From an uncultured Prevotella sp. (GTDB lineage Bacteria; Bacteroidota; Bacteroidia; Bacteroidales; Bacteroidaceae), in NCBI GenBank assembly GCA_900540375.1, contig UQFS01000034.1:1-39790 (forward strand): DNA of 39,790 bases. Reading direction: 5' to 3'. Under the pieces are notes generated by a model that saw only the letters and a list, made by a program, of their open reading frames with translations, was not told the DNA's origin and made no database searches. Below are positions 34,301 through 39,790 of this stretch, in pieces (position 1 is the first letter of the stretch; every line of letters begins with the position of its first letter). Both the position numbers and the translations under genes were made by a program.

Positions 34301-35428
34301 ATGATCACAGCAGATCAATTGAAAGATGTGATGGATCGCACTGAGAAACTCCATCATTATCTCAATATCGACCAAAAGAAAGTAGAGTTTGAAGAAGAGC
34401 AGCTTCGCACGCAGGCGCCCGACTTTTGGGATGACCCGAAGCGTGCTGAGGCTCAGATGAAGAAGGTCAAGGGCTTACAGAAATGGCTCGACGGCTATAA
34501 GACCGTCAAGCAGCAGGCCGATGAACTGCAGCTCGCCTTCGACTTCTACAAGGAGGACATGGTGACCGAGCAGGAAGTCGATGACGACTACGCCAAGGTC
34601 ATCAAGTCCATCGAAGACCTGGAGCTCCGCAACATGCTGCGCCAGGAAGAGGACTCGATGGACGCTGTGATGAAGATCAACTCCGGTGCCGGTGGTACCG
34701 AGAGCCAGGACTGGGCTTCGATGCTCATGCGTATGTATATGCGCTGGTGCGATGCCCACGGCTATAAGGTGACGATCACCGACATGCAGGAAGGTGAGGA
34801 GGTCGGCATCAAAAGCATGACGATGACCATCGAGGGCGGTGAGTATGCCTATGGCTTCCTCAAGAGTGAGAATGGCGTGCACCGCTTGGTGCGTGTCTCG
34901 CCCTACAATGCTCAGGGCAAGCGCATGACGAGTTTTGCCAGTGTCTTCGTCACTCCGCTCGTCGACGACACCATCGAGGTGTATGTCGATCCGGCCCGCG
35001 TGAGCTGGGATACGTTCCGCTCCAGTGGTGCCGGCGGTCAGAATGTCAACAAGGTGGAGTCGGGCGTGCGCCTGCGTTACCAGTATGAAGACCCCGACAC
35101 GGGCGAGAAAGAGGAGATTCTCATCGAGAACACCGAGACACGTGACCAGCCCAAGAACCGCGCCAAGGCCATGTTGCTGTTGAAGAGTCAGCTCTATGAC
35201 CGTGCCATGAAGAAGCGCATGGAGGCACAGGCCAAGATCGAAGCAGGAAAGAAAAAAATAGAGTGGGGAAGCCAGATACGAAGCTATGTCTTTGACGACC
35301 GTCGTGTGAAAGACCACCGCACGGGCTATCAGACCTCTGATGTGGACGGCGTGATGGACGGAAAGATCGATGGATTCATCAAAGCCTATCTGATGGAGTT
35401 CCCCGAAGAGGAGCAGGCTCACCTGTAA
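34301..35428 (+). CDS. prfB: peptide chain release factor 2
   Basis: A 375-residue class I release factor recognising UGA and UAA. The N-terminal helical domain ends in QAPDFWDDPKRA. The codon-recognition tripeptide position reads SPY (200-202) in LVRVSPYNAQGKRMTSF, where E. coli has SPF. The catalytic GGQ is at 245-247 in SSGAGGQNVNKVESGV. The ending HRTGYQTSDVDGVMDGKIDGFIKAYL is the RF2 type. The reading frame is continuous through the HHYLNIDQKK region, where many bacteria have an in-frame UGA and a +1 frameshift, so the usual autoregulation is not encoded here. Confidence 0.96.
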   Translation: MITADQLKDVMDRTEKLHHYLNIDQKKVEFEEEQLRTQAPDFWDDPKRAEAQMKKVKGLQKWLDGYKTVKQQADELQLAFDFYKEDMVTEQEVDDDYAKVIKSIEDLELRNMLRQEEDSMDAVMKINSGAGGTESQDWASMLMRMYMRWCDAHGYKVTITDMQEGEEVGIKSMTMTIEGGEYAYGFLKSENGVHRLVRVSPYNAQGKRMTSFASVFVTPLVDDTIEVYVDPARVSWDTFRSSGAGGQNVNKVESGVRLRYQYEDPDTGEKEEILIENTETRDQPKNRAKAMLLLKSQLYDRAMKKRMEAQAKIEAGKKKIEWGSQIRSYVFDDRRVKDHRTGYQTSDVDGVMDGKIDGFIKAYLMEFPEEEQAHL

Positions 35429-35485
35429 GCAGGGTGGGGGTACAGGCTCATATCAACACTTACCTTACCTAAAAAATTAAAAATT

Positions 35486-35677
35486 ATGAGTAGCAAGAAG
35501 AAAAACAACAGCCACATCCCGGCTGAAGCTGTGAACAATGTGGCACCGCAGGCGAAAAGAGCGAATCACGAGACCAAACAGAAAGACCAGGGCGACAAGA
35601 TCGTGAAGATCATTTTTGCCGCACTGATCGTGCTGGCTGTCATCTATGTCATCTGGTCCTTCTTCTTCGTGCAGTAA
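35486..35677 (+). CDS. small single-pass membrane protein
   Basis: A 63-residue protein, MSSKKKNNSHIPAEAV at the start, with a hydrophilic basic N-terminal half and one hydrophobic helix at about 41-61 (IIFAALIVLAVIYVIWSFFFV), ending two residues later. The layout is that of a tail-anchored or small bitopic membrane protein. Coding is supported by a starting ATG after an A-rich leader, codon use like its neighbours and placement between prfB and the CYTH gene on the same strand. No family was recognised. Confidence 0.65.
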   Translation: MSSKKKNNSHIPAEAVNNVAPQAKRANHETKQKDQGDKIVKIIFAALIVLAVIYVIWSFFFVQ

Positions 35678-35731
35678 GTAGTGGGGCGTAACCTGCGGTA
35701 GAAAGCAAATCCTATTTAAACATTCTGTGTG

Positions 35732-36232
35732 ATGAGCGGACTGGAGATAGAACGGAAATTTCTCGTGAAGAAAGGCGATGCGTACAAGCGCGCCGCCTTT
35801 TCTTCTTCCCATATCCAGCAAGGATATATCCCTGCCGAGGGTGCCACGGTGCGTGTACGTGTGCGCGACGACAAGGCTTACCTGACCATCAAGGGCAAGA
35901 GCCGCGACGGGGGGATGACACGTTATGAATTTGAAAAAGAGATCACGCTCGACGAGGCTGCCCATCTCATGCAGCTCTGCCAGGGCGGAGTCATTGACAA
36001 GCATCGCTATCTGGTCAAGAGCGGAAACCATACCTTCGAGGTGGATGAGTTTCATGGTGACAACGACGGACTGGTGATGGCGGAGGTGGAGCTTGGCAGT
36101 GAGACCGAAGACTTTGTGAAACCCGACTTCATCGGACCCGAGGTCACGGGCGATCCTCATTTCTACAATTCCCACATGCTTGCCCACCCTTTCTCCACTT
36201 GGAAAGAGTTAGTGTCAGAGGAATACCGATAA
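35732..36232 (+). CDS. CYTH domain protein (triphosphate tunnel metalloenzyme)
   Basis: A 166-residue protein with the family motif ExExK at the start (LEIERKFLVKKGD) and the alternating basic and acidic strands of the triphosphate tunnel fold: TVRVRVRDDKAYLTIKGK, RYEFEKEI, KHRYLV, FEVDEFHGDNDGLVMAEVELGSE. Bacterial relatives of this length hydrolyse inorganic tripolyphosphate or other triphosphates; the substrate here is unknown. The start is the ATG at 35732; a GTG directly before it is less likely. The 3' end overlaps the VanZ-like gene by 89 bases on the other strand. Confidence 0.88.
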   Translation: MSGLEIERKFLVKKGDAYKRAAFSSSHIQQGYIPAEGATVRVRVRDDKAYLTIKGKSRDGGMTRYEFEKEITLDEAAHLMQLCQGGVIDKHRYLVKSGNHTFEVDEFHGDNDGLVMAEVELGSETEDFVKPDFIGPEVTGDPHFYNSHMLAHPFSTWKELVSEEYR

Positions 36233-36575
36233 GCTGCCCAAGCACCACGCCGATGTTGTCGGCAACCCAGTCCATAATGTCGCCGCTGCGGTTGCCGCCT
36301 GTGCATGTAGCTTGAACGATTTCTATCAAGCCTCCCATGATCACAGGCAGCAAAAGCGTGTAGATCCATGCCTGCTTGTTGAGCGGTCGTGTATGCTGAC
36401 GCCCGTATTCTGCCCATACGATGGTGCACAGACCACCGTAAAGAACGAAGTGTGTCCATTTGTCGATCATACTGACGTCGCTCAAGGGCGTTTCCGGAAT
36501 GGGGATCAGACAGAGCACCCATATCACCGCAACGCTGAGTACTGACAATGGGTAAGATGTTAGGATCTTGTGCAT
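36144..36575 (-). CDS. VanZ-like family membrane protein
   Basis: A 143-residue protein with about four membrane helices and the VanZ pattern: VIWVLCLIPIPETPLSD, SMIDKWTHFVLYGGLCTIVWAE (conserved DK-x2-H-F), LLPVIMGGLIEIVQATCTGGNRSGDIMDWVADNIGVVLG (conserved E, R, D and N). VanZ relatives are linked to teicoplanin resistance, but most family members have no known function. Its last 30 codons are antisense to the end of the CYTH gene. A -7 box stands upstream, divergent from the transporter gene. Confidence 0.85.
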   Translation of the reverse strand: MHKILTSYPLSVLSVAVIWVLCLIPIPETPLSDVSMIDKWTHFVLYGGLCTIVWAEYGRQHTRPLNKQAWIYTLLLPVIMGGLIEIVQATCTGGNRSGDIMDWVADNIGVVLGQLIGIPLTLTLSKWRKGGQACGNCRNEDRP

Positions 36576-36603
36576 ATCTGTTATCTTTTATTGCTTTTTC
36601 CTG

Positions 36604-36635
36604 CAAAATTACAATATTATTTTATAATTTTGCAA
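36604..36635 (-). promoter_or_regulatory. promoter of the VanZ-like gene
   Basis: TAATTTTG on the minus strand (36604-36611) lies 28 bases upstream of the VanZ-like start. A TTG (36633-36635) stands 21 bases further upstream at the -33 position. It overlaps the divergent promoter region of the transporter gene. Confidence 0.5.
36625..36632 (+). promoter_or_regulatory. Bacteroidota -7 box for the first transporter
   Basis: TAATTTTG fits TAnnTTTG, 27 bases before the ATG at 36660. It lies within the span of the divergent VanZ-like promoter, so the two may compete for polymerase. Confidence 0.5.
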
Positions 36636-36659
36636 TCAAATAGAAATGAGTTGTATGTT

Positions 36660-38018
36660 ATGTCAGAAGAAAGAGCAAGTTTCGGAAGTAAGATAGGCAT
36701 GATATTGGCCACGGCCGGTGGTGCCGTCGGCTTGGGAAACGTGTGGCGCTTCCCCTATATGACGGGAGAGAACGGTGGAGCCGCTTTCATCCTTATATAT
36801 ATAGGATGTGTGCTGCTGTTGGGCATTCCGTGTATGATCTCGGAGTTTATCATTGGTCGTCACGGCGCGTCGAACACCTTCCGCGCCTATTCCAAGATGT
36901 CCGGTGGAAAGGCTTGGAAGTATGTGGGACTGTTAGGCGTGCTCACTGGATTCCTGATCACGGGCTACTATGCTGTCGTCTCGGGATGGTGTCTGCAATA
37001 TATCTATGCTTCAATCGTGGGTGATCTGCATGGAGATCCTACTGCAGTGAAGACTTATTTCGACACTTTTGCCGCCAGTCCGGTGCGTCCGATCTTCTGG
37101 ACGATCATCATCTTGTGGATCACCTACTTCGTGATTATCCATGGCATCCGCGGTGGCATTGAGAAAGCCTCGAAGTTGATGATGCCTACACTCTTCGTTT
37201 TACTGCTGGTCATCGTGGTGGCCGCGTGTCTGCTGCCGGGTGCCGAGAAGGGTGTAGCCTTCCTTTTGAGGCCCGACTTCTCGAAGGTGACGCATCAGAC
37301 TTTTCTGAATGCGTTGGGGCAGAGCTTCTATTCGCTGAGTATCGCGATGGGTTGCATCTGTACCTATGCTTCTTATTATACCCGACAAACCAATCTCGCC
37401 AACTCTGCCATTCAGGTGGCATTGGTCGACACCTTCGTGGCCATCCTTGCCGGATTGGTCATCTTTCCTGCTGCATTCTCGGTGGGTGTGAATCCTGGCA
37501 GCGGCCCGTCGCTGGTGTTTATCACCCTGCCCAATGTCTTCAATCAGGCGTTTGCTGGTATGCCGGTGGTGGGATGGATCGTCTCACTGATGTTTTATGC
37601 GTTGCTGAGTCTGGCAGCTTTGACCTCCCTGATCTCTTTGCACGAGGTGAGCACTTCGTTCTTCAGTGAAGAGCTGCACTTGTCGCGCAAGACTGGAGCA
37701 ACGATTGTGACAATCACCACCACCATCATCGGTGCTTTCTGCTCTTTGTCACTGGGCGCTGTCAACTGGTTGCATGTGGGCGGCAAGACTCTGTTTGATG
37801 TGTTTGACTTCGTCACCGGACAGATTTTCCTGCCGGTTGGCGGCTTCCTGACCTGCATCTTCTTGGGTTGGTTCATTCCCAAGTCGATTGTCAAGGATGA
37901 GTTTACCAACTGGGGCACGCTGCGCGGCCGCTTCTTCGGTGTCTTCCTTTTCTTGGTGCGCTTCGTCTGTCCGTTAGCTATCCTGAGCATCTTCCTGCAT
38001 CAGTTCAATGTGATTTAG
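36660..38018 (+). CDS. sodium-dependent transporter, NSS/SNF family (first of two)
   Basis: A 452-residue polytopic protein, probably 11 or 12 membrane helices, with the LeuT-like fold. The N-terminal signature GGAVGLGNVWRFPYMTGENGGAAF corresponds to the first helix and its unwound substrate and sodium site. GASNTFRAY, GQSFYSLSIAMGCICTYASYY (helix 6 region) and FVTGQIFLPVGGF are also typical. It probably imports amino acids or related amines with Na+ across the inner membrane; the substrate is not predictable. The start at 36660 is used because the family N-terminus begins there and the promoter lies just upstream. The next gene is a close paralogue. Confidence 0.93.
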   Translation: MSEERASFGSKIGMILATAGGAVGLGNVWRFPYMTGENGGAAFILIYIGCVLLLGIPCMISEFIIGRHGASNTFRAYSKMSGGKAWKYVGLLGVLTGFLITGYYAVVSGWCLQYIYASIVGDLHGDPTAVKTYFDTFAASPVRPIFWTIIILWITYFVIIHGIRGGIEKASKLMMPTLFVLLLVIVVAACLLPGAEKGVAFLLRPDFSKVTHQTFLNALGQSFYSLSIAMGCICTYASYYTRQTNLANSAIQVALVDTFVAILAGLVIFPAAFSVGVNPGSGPSLVFITLPNVFNQAFAGMPVVGWIVSLMFYALLSLAALTSLISLHEVSTSFFSEELHLSRKTGATIVTITTTIIGAFCSLSLGAVNWLHVGGKTLFDVFDFVTGQIFLPVGGFLTCIFLGWFIPKSIVKDEFTNWGTLRGRFFGVFLFLVRFVCPLAILSIFLHQFNVI

Positions 38019-38023
38019 AACGG

Positions 38024-38060
38024 CCTCACCCCCCCAATCCTCTCTCCCAAGGAGAGGGGC
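38024..38060 (-). repeat. GC-rich hairpin repeat between the two transporters
   Basis: Reads CCTCACCCCCCCAATCC followed by a CTCTCCC/GGAGAGG-type stem. It is an inverted-orientation relative of the repeat at 34243-34277. It starts six bases after the first transporter's stop codon and could act as a 3' hairpin. Confidence 0.6.
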
Positions 38061-38126
38061 GTAGTATGCTTCAAGAATGAGGTGGGAGGGAAGGAGCAAC
38101 CCTTTGTGGTTAGCTTGGTTCTGTAC

Positions 38127-38145
38127 GACGGCGCTCGGCGCCGTC
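38127..38145. repeat. small GC-rich hairpin before the second transporter
   Basis: Perfect 8-bp inverted repeat GACGGCGC (38127-38134) / GCGCCGTC (38138-38145) with a TCG loop, about 70 bases upstream of the second transporter's start. No T run follows, so it is not a standard terminator; it may be part of the leader. Confidence 0.5.
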
Positions 38146-38212
38146 CCCTTAGCTGCAGTGCGCCGCCCCCCTCTTCAATTCATCATTCAACATTCAACAC
38201 TCATCATTGCTT

Positions 38213-39556
38213 ATGTCTGAACGTGGTAGCTTTGGAACTAAGATAGGCGTCATCCTCGCTACGGCAGGATCTGCCGTAGGACTTGGAAACATCTGGCGCT
38301 TTCCTTATTTGACCGGACAGGACGGTGGGGCCGCCTTCCTGCTTGTCTATTTGGTAAGTATACTCATACTGGGCATACCCGGTATGATTGCCGAGTTTAT
38401 CGTGGGACGGCATGGCGCTTCCAACGCGGCACGCGCCTACTATCAGTTGGGTGGTCGTTGGTGGTCGTTGATCGGCTATATGGGAGCCGTTACGTCCATG
38501 ATCATCCTGGGCTTTTATGCCGTGGTGGCCGGATGGTGCTTGCAATATCTCGTCGCCTCCGTACTGGGAGGCATTCATGGCGACCCCGCTTATGTGGCAG
38601 CTTATTTCAAGAGCTTCTCCTCTGATCCCGTGAAGCCATTGCTGTGGACCGTCGCTTTCATCGTGCTGACACATTTGGTTGTCATCCGCGGAGTGAGGAA
38701 AGGCATTGAAAAGTTCAGCAATATGCTCATGCCCACCTTATTTATATTGTTGCTCGTCATCGTGGTGGCCTCCTGTATTTTGCCCGGTGCCGGCAAGGGC
38801 ATCGCTTTCTTGTTCAATCCCGACTTCAGTAAAATCAATAGCAATGTCCTCCTTGATGCCTTGGGACAGAGTTTTTTCTCGCTGTCACTCGGTACGGCTT
38901 GCCTGTGTACCTACGCCTCTTATTTCAGCCGTCAAACCAATCTGTCAAAGTCAGCTTTGCAGATTGCCGGTATCGATACGCTTATCGCTGTGCTGGCCGG
39001 ACTGATGATTTTCCCCGCGGCATTCTCGGTGGGTGTGCGTCCCGACAGTGGTCCCTCACTCATCTTCATCACGTTGCCCAATGTCTTTCAGCAAGCCTTC
39101 AGCCCAGTACTCGGGTATATCATCAGCGTACTGTTCTATGCGCTCCTGGCCTTGGCGGCACTGACCTCGACCATTTCCATGCACGAGATCGGCACAGCAA
39201 TGTTCTATGAGGAGTTGCGTATCTCGCGTAAGAAGGGAGCCATCATGGAGACGCTGGTGTGTGTGACCATCGGTGTGCTCAGCTCGCTGTCGTGTGGTGC
39301 GGCAGACATCAGCCTTTTCGGAAGAACCTTCTTGGAGTGCTGTGACTATCTGACCTCCAATGTTCTTTTGCCGCTCGGCTCTTTCTTCACCTGCATCCTC
39401 ATTGGCTGGGTGGTGCCGAATCGCATTGTCAAGGACGAGTTTACCAATTGGGGCACTGTGCGGGGCTGTCTCTATTCCGTTTGGCTCTTCACCGTCCGCT
39501 TCGTCTCGCCCGTGTGCATCCTCGCTGTGTTCCTGCATCAGTTGGGAATCCTGTAG
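38213..39556 (+). CDS. sodium-dependent transporter, NSS/SNF family (second of two)
   Basis: A 447-residue paralogue of the preceding gene, alike over its whole length: GSAVGLGNIWRFPYLTGQDGGAAF, EFIVGRHGASNAARAY, GQSFFSLSLGTACLCTYASYF and NWGTVRG correspond closely. The same fold and Na+-coupled import are expected. The paralogues differ in the helix 6 stretch (SLSIAMGC versus SLSLGTAC) and in the loops, so substrates may differ. The start is the ATG at 38213; an in-frame TTG at 38207 is less likely. I see no TAnnTTTG box in the 194-base gap, so it may be cotranscribed with the first transporter. A terminator follows. Confidence 0.93.
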   Translation: MSERGSFGTKIGVILATAGSAVGLGNIWRFPYLTGQDGGAAFLLVYLVSILILGIPGMIAEFIVGRHGASNAARAYYQLGGRWWSLIGYMGAVTSMIILGFYAVVAGWCLQYLVASVLGGIHGDPAYVAAYFKSFSSDPVKPLLWTVAFIVLTHLVVIRGVRKGIEKFSNMLMPTLFILLLVIVVASCILPGAGKGIAFLFNPDFSKINSNVLLDALGQSFFSLSLGTACLCTYASYFSRQTNLSKSALQIAGIDTLIAVLAGLMIFPAAFSVGVRPDSGPSLIFITLPNVFQQAFSPVLGYIISVLFYALLALAALTSTISMHEIGTAMFYEELRISRKKGAIMETLVCVTIGVLSSLSCGAADISLFGRTFLECCDYLTSNVLLPLGSFFTCILIGWVVPNRIVKDEFTNWGTVRGCLYSVWLFTVRFVSPVCILAVFLHQLGIL

Positions 39557-39586
39557 GGCTTGTTGGTGACAAATATACTATAAGAT

Positions 39587-39618
39587 AAGAGGGAAAGCCG
39601 TGCTTCTCCCTCTTTTTT
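39587..39618 (+). terminator. terminator after the second transporter
   Basis: AAGAGGGA (39587-39594) pairs with TCCCTCTT (39607-39614) around a 12-base loop and is followed by T to 39618. It lies about 30 bases past the stop codon. Confidence 0.85.
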
Positions 39619-39790
39619 AATGTCATCGTGTTGGTAGATAGGCTGTATTCTCCTTTTGTACTGTTATTTAGATATTGTAGGATTTGAAACGTGAACTAAA
39701 GAATAGGGTACAATAGAAAAAGTATGTTTGAGCTTTTTCCTGACTTCATCATTGCGTCACCCTAAATGCCCAAATGGTCAAAAAGAGGCT

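Noticed and set aside
36144..36575. Vancomycin or teicoplanin resistance gene
   Set aside because: The VanZ-like fold alone does not imply resistance; no vanHAX or related genes are nearby and most family members have no such role.
1..39790. Phage, insertion sequence, toxin-antitoxin or defence island
   Set aside because: No integrase, transposase, capsid, restriction or toxin-like protein was recognised on either strand; genes are conserved and tightly packed.

Overview
The window looks like a chromosomal segment of a Bacteroidota member, most probably Prevotella or a close relative in the Prevotellaceae. This rests on -7 boxes of the TAnnTTTG type in front of many genes, a Bacteroidales-style division and cell wall (dcw) cluster ending in ftsA-ftsZ-yqeY, Bacteroidales-type DUF4292, TPR and glycine-lipid genes, and a xylan-degrading GH43/GH8 fusion. 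No phage, insertion sequence, CRISPR array or defence locus was recognised. Most of the window is well conserved housekeeping DNA.

Layout. 1-599: intergenic DNA holding copy A of a dispersed palindromic element. 600-3155 (-): secreted GH43-GH8 xylan enzyme. 3383-4081 (+): secreted protein of unknown function. 4188-4544 (-): tRNA-Glu followed by rpsT. 4649-5371 (+): recO. 5507-21917 (-): one long dcw cluster in the order rsmH, ftsL-like, ftsI, murE, mraY, murD, ftsW, murG, murC, ftsQ, ftsA, ftsZ, yqeY, closed by a strong terminator. Tandem 22-bp repeats lie in its only large spacer, between mraY and murD. 22208-24091 (+): a pair of acyltransferases resembling the glycine lipid genes glsA and glsB. 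24204-25541 (-) dgt and 25666-26103 (+) dut are divergent dNTP-pool genes. dut leads a four-gene plus-strand run: TPR protein, DUF4292 lipoprotein and an EnvC-like degenerate LytM protein. 30624-31110: intergenic DNA with the run's terminator and copy B of the dispersed element. 31111-32250 (-): M20 deacetylase (ArgE-like). 32361-36232 (+): long-chain acyl-CoA synthetase, prfB, a tiny membrane protein and a CYTH protein. 36144-36575 (-): VanZ-like protein, overlapping the CYTH gene tail to tail. 36660-39556 (+): two tandem paralogous sodium:neurotransmitter-symporter-family transporters.

How the genes work together. The dcw cluster makes the lipid-linked peptidoglycan precursor (MurC, MurD, MurE, MraY, MurG) and the divisome that polymerises it (FtsW, FtsI, FtsL, FtsQ, FtsA, FtsZ). 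The EnvC-like protein probably controls septal wall splitting. GlsA and GlsB-like enzymes and the acyl-CoA synthetase supply membrane lipid chemistry. Dgt and Dut adjust the dNTP pool.

The most unusual signal is the modular palindromic element present at 144-528 and 30787-31173. Both copies lie just downstream of minus-strand genes. The second copy appears to supply the C-terminal residues of the ArgE-like protein. A possible third copy begins at the right edge. No clearly new multi-gene system was found.
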